Part shown: positions 21,802 to 34,080 of the stretch, one piece after another
Layout of the letters: each line of letters starts with the position of its first letter
Position numbering within the stretch: the first letter of the stretch is position 1
From: Neocallimastix lanati (nom. inval.)
Taxonomy: Eukaryota; Neocallimastigomycota; Neocallimastigomycetes; Neocallimastigales; Neocallimastigaceae
NCBI GenBank assembly: GCA_016946835.1
Contig: JACVTC010000270.1
Coordinates: 1-64,000, forward strand
Direction of reading: 5' to 3'
Length of the DNA: 64,000 nucleotides
Notes under the pieces: model-generated
Databases searched by the model: none
What the model saw: the letters and a program-made list of their open reading frames with translations, nothing else
Told to the model about the DNA's origin: nothing
Position numbers and translations under genes: made by a program

Positions 21802-24015
21802 ATGCCATCTAAAGGGGAAGAAGTCTTAAGCTACGCCGGTGTTTACCACTTGTCATTTATTCTTAGTGGTAAAAACCAAAGCGCGGACGGACGCCCTATT
21901 CCGATCCGCTGCAGAAGATGCGGGGGAATTTTTACTAAGACAAGTCATACCCGCCTCTACTGCTCGAACAAACGAAAGAAATGCAACAATAGCTGCACCT
22001 TTAGTGCTCTTAAGGCGTATCTTATTGATCTTTATAATCATAAGATCGTCTCTCTCAGTAAGGGAAATGATAACATACCTCTTATCCTATTCAAGAATGG
22101 GAGACAGGTCATATCTCTCCCCTTCCAAAGTCCTAATCCCAAGGACAAAACTAATGAAGACCTCTTCAAACCGGTACCAGTAAAGAAGCTACTCACGATG
22201 GTGCCTAGTTTGAGAAACCATTTCTGGTGCAAATATGATTATTGTAGACCAGAAATGAACGACAAAGAGGAGATTGATGTAAATCAAACCCTCCTCTCTG
22301 CTGAACCTACTACCTCTTCTAACGGTACTACTCTAGTCATCGCAGCACCTACCCAAGATGCTGCGATGAAAGAAGCTAACTCTGGGGAAGAACTCGTTGG
22401 AAAGACCGTCAGTAATCCCATGATTACTGAAGAGCCTATCTTAAAGCCTGTGATTCCCTCCACAACGAAAGAAGTAGATATCTTAAGCCAAGAAAGGTTA
22501 TTCAAGAAGCCAGTGACCGAAGGGACTGGTAAAAGAAAAAATAACCCCTTGGAAGAAGATGAACGAAATCCTAGCATTGAGAGATATCTCTCAAGCTGCC
22601 AAAATTCGGCCCCTAAAGAGCTCAATCAGTTCGATTTAGACGAATTTAATCGTCTTAGAACTGAGAACGCTCATTTAAAAAATTTATGTTATAATAGTAA
22701 GATTGAAATTTCCAATCTTACTGAATCAATAAGAAGCCTAGAAGAGTCTTGGAAAAAGGAGAAAGTTAAACTTTCATCCCAAATTTTCAAGGCTCAGAAC
22801 AACTCAGTAGCACTTAGTACGGTGCTACAAAATAAGTCTGAAGCCTCCCCCTCTCGACTTTCTCTTGAAATATTAGAGAAAAAGGAGAGGATCAAAAAAA
22901 TGATAGAAGAAAAAAAGGGAAAATGTAAGGATATTACAGATTCCCTTGAGAAGAATGCCGACCATCTTCCTCCACAGCTTCAACGAATAAGAAGTCAGGA
23001 AGATGGCCTCCCCTTAATTCAGGAAAGTATCCTGAGCCTCATTATGAGGCAACCTAAGATCATCCGAAAGGATGATCTTGACTTAGTATATATTAAAGGC
23101 ATTCAAAGGCAACCCATCTGGGTTATCAAAAAATGCCTTAGTAATCTTGGAATACGACATTTTTATATTAAAAATGTCTCGTTCATTGGTAAAGACATTT
23201 GCGAACTTACAGTTCTCAAAAGATCCAAACCAATGATTATTAACATCCTTAAAGTTTTTGAAAACTCATTCAAAGTTCTCGAAAACTTTAACCCTGTTGC
23301 TGTTGACAATGCCTCTACAGCTAATGATGAAGATATTCTTAGAGTAGAAAAAGCATGCTACCGAAGAATATCTGAAACTATTAATAGAAAAAGAAGTCCT
23401 GATTATATTAAGGACTTCTTTTCTAATGTTATCCAGAATATTAAATTTACCAAATTTAATATTCCTACGCCTACGCCTACTGCTGTTCCTGATGAAGCTT
23501 CTCTTAATGTAGAAGCCTCTACCTCAGGTAATAACTTCGCTGCTCCTTCTTCGGTTTGTGCCCACGATAATGCTCCAGCTACCATCAATGATGCTCCAGC
23601 TAACTCGCCCGGCTCGACCTCGGAAGTAGCTAATGCTGCCCTCCGCTCTAGTAAAGAAGCCATCTCTGCCTTTGCCCTTGCGCTAAAGGAAAGGGTTGTT
23701 AGCCCATCAAAGGGCTTTGCTGCTTTTAAGGCTGCTAATCCAAGTGGCCCTCTTGAATCCCCAGAGTTCAAAGGTACGTCTGAACTCTTTGAGGATGACA
23801 GCCTAAACACGGAGGATGATAATGATTCAATTATCTCCTCAACGTTAACTCCTACAGTGCCAATTGAGCACTACCATGAAGCCGGGATGGATATGTATAG
23901 TGACACTATAATATCCAATTCCCCTAATATTCTCAGTACAACTATTAATCCATTAAATCCTATGGATTATAGTTCTGAGGATATTATTGAATCTATGAAA
24001 TATATCAATGAATAA
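21802..24015 (+). CDS. ORF1-like RNA-binding candidate protein of the telomeric retrotransposon
   Basis: A 737-aa protein homologous along its length to the ORF1 product at 61322, which lies directly before an RT ORF; this homology is the basis for the call. It has an N-terminal cysteine cluster (C37, C40, C54, C61, likely zinc-binding) followed by FSALKAYLIDLYNH, a conserved block near 100-150, a probable coiled coil (about 278-330, FNRLRTENAHLKNL onward), and a conserved C-terminal domain (about 435-550) containing NLGIRHFYIKNVSFIGKDI and a basic SETINRKRSPDY stretch. The tail is Ala/Ser/Pro-rich, then acidic. LINE ORF1 proteins usually bind element RNA as multimers; that role is inferred. 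Its GC content is clearly higher than that of the RT ORF or the flanks, and it uses many C-ending codons. The start is the first in-frame ATG after an AT-rich leader. Confidence 0.85.
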   Translation: MPSKGEEVLSYAGVYHLSFILSGKNQSADGRPIPIRCRRCGGIFTKTSHTRLYCSNKRKKCNNSCTFSALKAYLIDLYNHKIVSLSKGNDNIPLILFKNGRQVISLPFQSPNPKDKTNEDLFKPVPVKKLLTMVPSLRNHFWCKYDYCRPEMNDKEEIDVNQTLLSAEPTTSSNGTTLVIAAPTQDAAMKEANSGEELVGKTVSNPMITEEPILKPVIPSTTKEVDILSQERLFKKPVTEGTGKRKNNPLEEDERNPSIERYLSSCQNSAPKELNQFDLDEFNRLRTENAHLKNLCYNSKIEISNLTESIRSLEESWKKEKVKLSSQIFKAQNNSVALSTVLQNKSEASPSRLSLEILEKKERIKKMIEEKKGKCKDITDSLEKNADHLPPQLQRIRSQEDGLPLIQESILSLIMRQPKIIRKDDLDLVYIKGIQRQPIWVIKKCLSNLGIRHFYIKNVSFIGKDICELTVLKRSKPMIINILKVFENSFKVLENFNPVAVDNASTANDEDILRVEKACYRRISETINRKRSPDYIKDFFSNVIQNIKFTKFNIPTPTPTAVPDEASLNVEASTSGNNFAAPSSVCAHDNAPATINDAPANSPGSTSEVANAALRSSKEAISAFALALKERVVSPSKGFAAFKAANPSGPLESPEFKGTSELFEDDSLNTEDDNDSIISSTLTPTVPIEHYHEAGMDMYSDTIISNSPNILSTTINPLNPMDYSSEDIIESMKYINE

Positions 24016-24394
24016 ATATATTTCATACGATTTCAGTTTTAATTAAATATACTTACTTTACGAACAAACTAAAATTTAATTTCTTTATAAATTTTATTTT
24101 AAAATATTCTACTAGATTATAAAAACTTTATATTCTTTTAGATAATTACAAAAATTCTTTTATTAGAATTACTTTTATTATTCATTTACTTTAAAAGAAT
24201 AATTTTTCTCTTCCTTAAAATTCTAAACTTTATAGATATATACTTTTTTTTTACTTTATCGAACTTTTATTTTTTTACTAAAAATGTATTAATTTACTTA
24301 AAATCATGTAGTCATGATTTCATATAATTTATATATACATTAATTAATGTATTATCTAATCGAATAATTTTAATAAAAATTACAAAGTTTAAAA
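24016..24394 (+). other. 3' region of the retrotransposon, ending in two hairpins
   Basis: A/T-rich 3' UTR. Hairpin I is AAATCATG-TAGT-CATGATTT (24301-24320). Hairpin II is the perfect palindrome ATACATTAATTAATGTAT (24335-24352). A single-stranded tail of about 40 nt ending in AAGTTTAAAA follows, then telomere repeat. The tail aligns with the last ~95 bp of element A with paired substitutions in the stems. Likely the RT recognition structure. Confidence 0.65.
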
Positions 24395-24407
24395 CCTAAC
24401 CCCTAAT
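24395..24407 (+). repeat. Telomere remnant at the retrotransposon 3' junction
   Basis: CCTAACCCCTAA joins directly to the element's terminal TTTAAAA, then satellite C follows. Same register as the junctions at 1368, 8464 and 8515. Confidence 0.85.
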
Positions 24408-25170
24408 TTATTATAAAAATTTTAGTAAAAAATAAAAAAAATTTTTTTTTTTTTAAAAATGAAGTTACAAATAATTTATTTTCATTTTAAGTAAGCGAAA
24501 ACAAATGCTTTTCTAATGATATAATATATTTTATTCTAGGTTTACTATTTCATGATTTATTTCAACCTATATATCCAACTTGATTTATGATTATTATAAA
24601 AATTTATTATAAAAATTTTACTGAAAAAAAAAAAAAAAAATTTTTTTTTTAAAAATGAAGTTACAAATAATTTATTTTCATTTTAAGTAAACGCAAACAA
24701 AAGCTTTTCTAATGATATATTTATTTTTATTTTAAGATTATTATTTCATGAATTATTTCAACCCATATTTCCAACTTGATTCATGATTATTATAAAAATT
24801 TATAATAAAAATTTTACTGAGAAAAAAAAAAAAAAATTTTTTTTAAAAATGAAGTTACAAATAATTTATATTCATTTTAAGTAAGTGCAAACAAAAGCTT
24901 TTCTAATGATATATTTATTTTTATTTTAAGATTATTATTTCATGAGTTATTTCAACCCATATTTCCAACTTGATTCATGATTATTATAAAAATTTATTAC
25001 AAAAATTTTACTAAAAAATAAAAAAAAAATTTTTTTTTTTAAAAATGAAGTTACAAATAATTTATTTTCATTTTAAGTAAGCGAAAACAAATGCTTTTCT
25101 AATGATATAATTTATTTTATTCTAGGTTTACTATTTCATGAGTTATTTCATCGTATATACAATATTATTT
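24408..25170. repeat. Satellite C, second array (about 4 units)
   Basis: Same ~195-bp family as 8529-9696, beginning in mid-unit right after the telomere remnant. Fewer units than the first array. Non-coding. Confidence 0.9.
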
Positions 25171-25779
25171 CAGGGTTAATAATTAAAATTAATTATAAAA
25201 TTTTTAAAAAAATTAAAAAAATACTTGAATAATTTTAAAATTTAGTTGCGATGAATTCAACGTTTAATATAATAAAACCCTATTTATTGTGCATCTAGTG
25301 ATATATTATTTTCATTTATTCGTTAAAAATTTAAAAAGTTATAAAACTTCAAATCTCAAAACTATCTATATGTATTATTAATAATTTAATAAAAATAACC
25401 CTAAGTTTAAACAAATATTTGAATATCTTGAAAATTTAGTTGTGAAGGGTTCAACATTTAATAAAATATACATTTAATTGATAAGCATCTTATAATATAA
25501 TTTTAATTTGTTCATTAGTTATTTCAATAATTGTAAACCATTAAATCTCAACACTATTTTTTGAAACACACACACATACAAACAAATAAAAAAAAAAAAA
25601 AAAAAACCAAAACAAAAAAACAAAAAAACAAACAAAAAAAAAAAAATAAATTTTAATTTTTCATAAACAAGTAATATTGTATTTTCAAATAATATATTAT
25701 TATATGCCTTTTTATTATATTATTTAAATAAAATTTGAATCTTTATTAATTTTTAAATAAAATATCTAAGTCTCAAATC

Positions 25780-25817
<38 letters not shown>

Positions 25818-25826
25818 ATAAATAAA
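25171..25826. other. Segment D (copy 2)
   Basis: Nearly identical to 9697-10361, with a shorter poly-T and CA run. It leads into leader B of block II. No ORF. Confidence 0.75.
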
Positions 25827-28800
25827 AAAAATGAAATATATAATTTAGTTTCTTTTAAAATAATTATATTAGAACTATAAAAATATATCATTTAATTACT
25901 ATAAAAAAGAAATTATTTGTAAAGTGAGTGACCTTTAATTATTTATTCTTTTTATTTTTGATTTAAAAAATATTTAATATTTAAATATATATAAAAAATA
26001 TTATATTTAAAAAATTATTATTAATAATTAAGAAAAATTATTTAATTTTATTTATTTTTTATAAAAATTATTAAAATACATATTTTATGTTATTATAAAG
26101 TTTTGACATTATTTTTTTTATAAAAAAGTACTTTTATATTTTCTTTTTTATCATTATAGGTTTATTTTATTATGTTTTGAATACTAAATGATTAATTAAA
26201 TATTAATCTTCAAAATCCTTTATAAAAATATTGTTAGTAATAAATATTAATATACTAAATAAATATATATAATATTTAAAGCTTAATAATTCTTGAAATA
26301 AAAATGGTAGTACAATAAATAATATATCTTTTAAATAATATTTCTTAAATGTTTATTTTATTAAAGAATGAATATTTAATAATTAATATTTAAATAAATA
26401 TTCATCTTATTAATAATAATTATGAATAATAAAAAATAGTAATAATATTAAAAGTTATGTACCTCTTGAAATAAAAATAATAAAATAATAAATAACATTT
26501 TATTTTATTTATTTACATTTATTACTTTTTTTATCAAAATATAATATAAATATTTATTGATTATTATTATTAATTTTACTTATATTTTATATATCCACTA
26601 ATTTCAATAACCCAAAAAATTTCTTTGACCTAAAAAATTCTTTGACCCTAAATTTTTCAATAACCCAAAAAAATTTTTTGACCTAAAAATTTTTTGACTC
26701 TAAATTTTCTTTGACCCTAAATTTTTCAATAACCCAAAAAAATTTTTTGACCTAAAAAATTCTTTGACCCTAAATTTTTCAATAACCCAAAAAAATTTTT
26801 TGACCTAAAAAATTCTTTGACCCTAAATTTTCTTTGACCCTAAATTTTTCAATAACCCAAAAAAATTCTTTGACCCTAAATTTTTCAATAACCCAAAAAA
26901 ATTCTTTGACCCTAAATTTTTTCAATAACCCAAAAAAATTTTTTGACCTAAAAAATTTTTGACCTAAAAAATTCTTTGACCCTAAATTTTTTCAATAACC
27001 CCTAAAAATTTTTTGACCTAAAAAATTTTTGACCTAAAAAATTCTTTGACCCTAAATTTTTCAATAATCCAAAAAAATTCTTTGACCCTAAATTTTTCAA
27101 TAACCCAAAAAAATTCTTTGACCCTAAATTTTTCAATAACCCAAAAAATTTTTTGACCTAAAAAATTCTTTGACCTAAAAAATTCTTTGACCCTAAATTT
27201 TTCAATAACCCAAAAAAATTCTTTGACCCTAAATTTTTCAATAACCCAAAAAAATTTTTTGACCTAAAAATTTTTTGACCTAAAAAATTCTTTGACCCTA
27301 AATTTTTCAATAACCCAAAAAAATTTTTTGACCTAAAAATTTCTAAAGAGAAAGTTGTATTTCAAAATGTATCATAAATTAAATCAAATATATATTTAAT
27401 ATTTTATTTAATTTTAAAGATATATTTTTATTTTTTTTATAAAATAAAATAATAATATTTAATATTAATTTTAAATATATATTTTATTTTTTTTATTTAT
27501 AATAATTTATTCTTTTCCTTTTTTTTTAATAAAATAAAAAAAGAAATAAGTAAATAAAAATTATATATAAATAAATAATAAATAATAAATAAAAAAATAA
27601 ATAATAAATAAAAATAATAAATAATAAATAAAAATAATAAATAAAAATAATAAATAATAAATAATTAAATAATAAGTAATAAATAAGTAATAAAAAATAA
27701 AAAATAATAAATAATAAATAATAAATAATTAAATAATAAATAATAAATAATAAATAAATAATAATTAAATAATTAAATAATTAAATAATAAATAATAAGT
27801 AATAAATAAGTAATAAAAAATAATAAATAATAAATAATAGATAATTAATAATTAAATAATAAATAAATAAATAATAATTAAATAATTAAATAATTAAATA
27901 ATAAATAATAAATAAATGCTACAAAAAAAAAAATTAAATAAAAAAATAATAAAATAAAAAAATATATATATTTATAAATTATTTTAATTGTTAATTTCTT
28001 ATTAATTATTTTTATATAATTTATTCGTGGTTATGTACATTAGATATTATTTTATTTTTTAATTATTTAATAATTTTTATAGTTAAAGATTTAAATATTT
28101 TTATAATCCTAAATGTAGATTAATTATATTGTGTTTAATAAAATACTATTTGATTTTATTTTTTAGTATAAATAATATTTTTATTTATTTTTATTTTTTT
28201 TTATTCCTTAAAAAAATTAATCATCTAATGTACTCTAAAATAAACTATAATTAAATATTGTTCATTAATATTTTATATTTATTTTTTATCTATATATTAA
28301 TATAATAATTAAAAAAAAAAAAAAGTTTTTTCTTTTCAGCTTTAAAATTAAATTTTGATTAAAAAATTTAAAAAATTAAGTTTTTAAAAAAATGGCATAT
28401 CCGAAATTTTATTTTATAATTAATTTAATATAAATCTATAATTAAATTAAAAATTTAAATTTTTTTGGACCAATCGATTTTTAAATAGAAAAATTTTTCT
28501 ACTTTGACAAATAAAACCCGCTTTTGCTAAGGGGGTGGTCATTTTTTTTGGTTTTTTATCTATGTGATGGGAAAAAAAAAAAAAAAAAAAAAAAAAAAAT
28601 AAATAAAATAAAATTATATAATTATTAAAATTTTAAATAGCGAAATAAAATTTTTGATTGTGGGTTTTTTTTTGGGATAATAATTATTTTTGGTGCATAG
28701 ATAATATTTATTTTTTTTTTTAATTTTTTTTTTCTTATTGCAAGCTTTTTACTTTGTAAAAAGTTTAACTTTAGAAAGATAAAAGAAATAAATATTTTTC

Positions 28801-28992
28801 TTTCTTTCTTTCTTTTTTTTTTTTTATTAATTTTTTTTATTATTTTTATTTTAAATTATTTTATTTTAAAAATAAAATAAAAATAAAAATAAAAAAAAAA
28901 ATTAAAAAATGTTGAGAGGAAGAGGGGAAAATTTTTCTTTTTCTTTTTTTTCTATTTTAGAAAAATAAAAGAAATAAATATTTTTCTTTCTT

Positions 28993-29030
<38 letters not shown>

Positions 29031-29681
29031 TTTTTTTATTTTTATTTTAATTTATTTTATTTTAAAAATAAAATAAAAATAAAAATAAAAAAAAAAAAAT
29101 TAAAAAATGATGAAAGGAAGAGGGGAATTTTTTCTTTTTTTTTTTTTTCTATTTTAGAAAAATAAAAGAAATAAATATTTTTCTTTCTTTCTTTCTTTCT
29201 TTTTTTTTTTTAATTTTTTTTTATTTTTATTTTAAATTATTTTATTTTAAAAATAAAATAAAAATAAAAATAAAAAAAAAATTAAAAAATGATGAAAGGA
29301 AGAGGGGAATTTTTTCTTTTTTCTTTTCTATTTTAGAAAAATAAAAGAAATAAATATTTTTCTTTTTTCTTTCTTTTTTTTTTTTTTTATTTTTTTTTTA
29401 TTTTTATTTTAAAAATAAAATAAAATAAAATTAAAAAAAAAAAAAAATTAAAAAATGATGAAAGGAAGAGGGGAATTTTTTTCTTTTTTTTTTTTTTTTA
29501 TTTTAGAAAGATAAACGAAATAATATTTTTCTTTTTTCTTTCTTTTTTTTTTTATTTTTTTTTTTTTTATTTTTATTTTAAATTATTTTTTAAAAAAAAA
29601 TAAATTAAATTAAAAAATGATGAAAGGAAGAGGGAAATTTTTTTCTTTTTTTTTTCTACTTTAGAAAGATAAAAGAAATAA

Positions 29682-29717
<36 letters not shown>

Positions 29718-31629
29718 TAATTTTTTTATTATTTTTATTTTAAATTATTTTTAAAAAAAAATAAAATAAAAATAAAAATAAAAAAAATTAAAAAATGATG
29801 AAATGGAAGAAGGAAATTTTTTTTTCTATTTTAGAAAGATAAAAAGAAAAAATATTTTTCCTTCATTTTTATTTTAATTTTTTATTTTTATTTTTAATTA
29901 TTTTTTTTAAAGAATAAAATAAAATAAAAATAAAAAAAAAGTGATGAGAGGGAGGAGATGAATTTTTTTTCTTTTTTTAATTGTAAAAGGCTAAAATTTT
30001 AGAAAATTAAAAACAATAATATATATGTTTTTTATTTAAAAAAAATAAGAAAGAAAGAAAGAAAGGAAAAAAAAATAAAAGAATATAAGAATTTTTTTTT
30101 GTTATCCTTTTTTTGCTTATTAAAAGGCTAAATTTTAGAAAGATAGAAAAAATAATATTTTTTATTATGGTTTTTTCTTTCTTTCATTTTTATTAAAAAA
30201 AAAAAAAATAAAATAAAAAAATTAAATAAAATAAAAAAAATTAAACATTATGGGAAGAAGTATTTTTTTATTATATGTAAATTAATTAATTTTTTTTCAA
30301 AAATTATTTATTTAAAAAAAGGTCATGAAATGAGTATAACTATCTTTTTTTTATTAAAGACCTTATAATTTTAAATGTCTTAAATTTATTTTAAAAAAGT
30401 TTTACTTTAAAATATGGATAACCCATTTTTTATTTTTAAAAATAATTATTAAAAAAAAAATAATTAAAAGTTATAAATTAAAGAATCATAAATAAATAAT
30501 TATTAACGTTTTTTAAAATTATAAATTAAAGAATCATAAATAAATAATTATTAACGTTTATTAAAATTATAAATATTAAAGAATCATAAATAATAATAAA
30601 CATTTATTAAAATTATAAATAATAAAATAAATTATATAATAGATAATAAATATAATACCTAAATAATACCAAAATATCAATATATATAACTAATAATAAA
30701 ATTTATACAAAATTTTCATTTTAATATGATAATTTTAATATTTATATTAATATATATTGATTGGATTAATGTTTAATTTATAAATAACAAATAGTATTTT
30801 TTTTAATGCTATTTTCATTGTATTATAACTATAATTTATTAATATTTAATTATGAAATTTAATTAATTATTAATTTTTAAATAACTATATTAAAATATTT
30901 TATTTATTAGTTTTTGTTTAATATTTAAATTATTATTATTTAAAAAACTTTTTTTTTTTTTTTTTTTTTTTTATTAGATTTTTATTACTATATAACCAAA
31001 AAAAAAAAGAAAAAAAAAAAAAGAAAAAAAAAGAAGCAAAGCAAAAAAAAAGAAAAAAAAAAAAAAAAAAAAAAAAAAAAGAAAAAAAAGAAGCAAAGCA
31101 AAAAATATATATATATATATATATTATTTTTTTTTTTAAATTTATAAAATATGAAAAACTTATATAAAATTAATTACTTTTAATTCAGTTTTAAATTTTA
31201 AAAAATAATTTTAATTTAGTTTTACGAAATTATTTGAAATTATTAATTAAAAATTTATATTATATAAAATAAAAGCGTTTGTTCTATTGTTTATTGTCAT
31301 TATTTATTTATTTTTAAATATTGTTTAAAATAATAGTTTTATAATTATATTGTTTTTATATTTGCATCATCCCTTTGATAAAACAAAATAATAAATAAAT
31401 TATTTTAAAAACAAATAAATTTTTATGAATCCGTTTTTTTATTTTATTTTATTTTATTAATATAAATAAATTATTTTAAATAAAAGAATAAATCCCTTTG
31501 TATTAAAATGTAAATTAAAAGTGGACCTATAATATTTTGTTTTATTTTATAATATTTTGTTTTATTTTTTTAATAATAAAGAAATTTAGAGTATAAATAT
31601 CTTTTGTTTTTTTTTAAAATATTTTTTCC
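25827..31629. other. Leader B, copy 3 (block II)
   Basis: Colinear with 1491-7293 at a constant offset of 24,336 bp. The TTTGACCCTAAA array lies at about 26591-27345, the AATAAAT heptamers at 27559-27916, the GC-rich island at 28464-28564 and the ~180-bp repeat at 28762-29976. Differences are nearly all homopolymer lengths. Non-coding. Confidence 0.85.
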
Positions 31630-32799
31630 GTATTAATGAGTATTCGTTTGCAATATTCATTATATCAAAATAAAATAAAATATATTTAAATAATTCGCCC
31701 AGAATTCAGGTTTTTTAACCTGTTTTCTGGAATGTCTTTAAACTCTTCCAGTTGACACTTTTGTTAGCTGGACTCTTTTTGATTTAAACTCCGGTTCTCA
31801 CTTTTGATTACTGGAATGTAATCTCTCCGGTTTCCTTTTGGAATGATTTTTTGGTTCCTTTTGGTTTTCAGGATTTCTGTTGTCTTGCTGAACTCTCCGG
31901 TTTACTCTTTGTTGGTTTGCTGGATTCTCTTTCGGTTATTCTTCTGGTTACTTGATTGGTTGTTGGATTCTCGTTTGCTTATTCTCCAGGGTACTCCTTT
32001 GATTCAGAGTTCTTGTCTTTTAGTTCTCTTGTCTATTCTTTGGGTTATTCTGGATTCTTTGGATCCCTTTTTTTGGTTCTCGGTTCTCCGACCTTACCTT
32101 CTTGGGATGTATTTTCTTTATTCTCTATGATTGTTATAATAATTAACAATACTTTTAATTAATTATTATTTATTTAATAATTAATTATTTTATTATTATA
32201 ATAATCTATTTAATAAACTTATGTATAATTGTTATTATTTATATAATAACAATATTTTTTAATCAAAATTGTTTGATTATTATTTCTCATAATAATAATC
32301 TTCTATAAAATCATGTATTAATTATTATTATTTTCATAATAATAATAATTTTCTATTTTAAAATGTATTATTTATTAACTCATGTATTAATTATTATTTC
32401 TCATAATAATTATAAACTCATGTATTAATTATTATTTTTATAATAATATTAATTCTTAAAGATTGTATTAATTATTATTTTACAATAATAATTACTTAAT
32501 ATTTAAAGTTATTATTCGCTTGCTATAATTATTATTATTTTCTTAATAATAATTCTCTAGAATAGTATAGAATTCTTTGTTACAAATAGAATAGTTTAAA
32601 AATCTTAGAATAGATTTTAATATCTAAAATAAAAATCTTATTTTCTATTATTATTTGTTTAAAATAATAATAGTCGCTAGAATAGTTTAATAATTAAACT
32701 TCTTGAAAATCAATAATGATTTTTCTTAAATTATATATACATTAATAATGTATTAACTATTTTGATTAATTTTATTAAATAAAATTATAACGTTTAAAA
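31630..32799 (+). mobile_element. Short telomeric retroelement A, copy 3
   Basis: Appears identical to copy 2 (7294-8463) as far as I compared, including the 3' hairpins and the GTTTAAAA end. It is a passenger of the 24.3-kb duplication rather than an independent insertion. Confidence 0.75.
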
Positions 32800-32864
32800 C
32801 CTAACCCTAACCCTACTTTGTAAATCTTAAATAAATAAAAGAATTTAAAACCTAACCCTAACCC
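32800..32864 (+). repeat. Telomere patches with ~36-bp 3' stub (duplicate)
   Basis: Duplicate of 8464-8528. Confidence 0.8.
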
Positions 32865-34065
32865 ATGCTTATTATAAAAATTTATTATAAAAATTTTACT
32901 GAAAAATAAAAAAAAAAATTTTTTTTTTAAAAATGATTTTACAAACAATTTATTTTCATTTTAAGTAAGAGAAAACAAATACATTTCTAATGATATATTA
33001 TATTTTATTCTACTTTTACTATTTCATGAATTATTTCAACCCATATTTCTAACTTGATTCATGATTATTATAAAAATTTATTATAAAAATTTTAGTAAAA
33101 AATAAAAAAAAATTTTTATTTTAAAAATGAAATTACAAATAATTAATATTCATTTTAAGTAAGAGAAAACAAATGCTTTTCTAATGATATAATTTATTTT
33201 ATTCTAGGTTTACCACTTCATGAGTTATTTCAACCTATATTTCCAACTTGATCCATGCTTATTATAAAAATTTATTGTAAAAATTTTAGTAAAAAATAAA
33301 ATAAATTTTTTTTTTTTAAAAATGAAGTTACAAATAATTAATATTCATTTTAAGTAAGCGAAAACAAATGCTTTTCTAATGATATAATTTATTTTATTAT
33401 AGGTATACTACTTCATGAGTAATTTTAACTAATATTTCCAACTTGATCCATGCTTATTATAAAAATTTATTATAAAAATTTTACTAAAAAATAAAAAAAA
33501 TTTTTTTTTTTTAAAAATGAAGTTACAAATAATTTATTTTCATTTTAAGTAAGCGAAAACAAATGCTTTTCTAATGATATATTTATTTTTATTTTAAGAT
33601 TATTATTATTTCATGAGTTATTTCAACCCATATTTCCAACTTGATTCATGATTATTATAAAAATTTATTATAAAAATTTTACTGAAAAAAAAAAAAAAAA
33701 ATTTTTTTTTTAAAAATGAAGTTACAAATAATTTATATTCATTTTAAGTAAGCTCAAACAAATACATTTCTAATGATATAATATATTTTATTCTAGGTTT
33801 ACTATTTCATGAGTTATTTCAACCTATATATCCAACTTGATCCATGCTTATTATAAAAATTTATTATAAAAATTATACTGAAAAAAAAAAAAAAATTTTT
33901 TTTTTTAAAAATGAAGTTACAAACAATTTATTTTCATTTAAAATTAGCGAAAAAAAAGCTTTTCTAATGATATAATTTATTTTATTCTAGGTTTACTATT
34001 TCATGAATTATTTCATCGTATATACAATATTATTTCAGGGTTAATAATTAAAATTAATTATAAAA
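32865..34065. repeat. Satellite C, third array (about 6 units)
   Basis: Duplicate of 8529-9720 with small homopolymer changes and one TTA insertion near 33602. It ends inside the start of segment D, where the deletion junction lies. Confidence 0.88.
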
Positions 34066-34080
34066 TTTTTAAAATAAAAA
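34066..34080. other. Deletion junction in block II
   Basis: Left of this point the sequence follows 9.72 kb of block I; right of it, 12.23 kb. The offset drops from 24,336 to 21,833, so 2,503 bp (D plus the first part of B) is missing. An A/T microhomology (AAATAAAAAAATAT-like) spans the junction. Confidence 0.85.

Larger units (their letters stand above)
16785..24394 (+). mobile_element. Telomere-associated non-LTR retrotransposon, copy I
   Basis: This span holds an APE-endonuclease/reverse-transcriptase ORF, a 1.4-kb AT-rich interval, an ORF1-like gene and a 379-bp 3' region ending in two hairpins and GTTTAAAA joined to CCTAACCC. The 5' border is uncertain and may lie in leader B or even in satellite C. 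The ORF order is the reverse of the usual ORF1-ORF2 arrangement seen in the relative at 61322. Either this is one element with swapped genes, or an RT element without its 3' end was joined to an ORF1-only element. Copy II at 38618-46227 is nearly identical. Confidence 0.75.
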
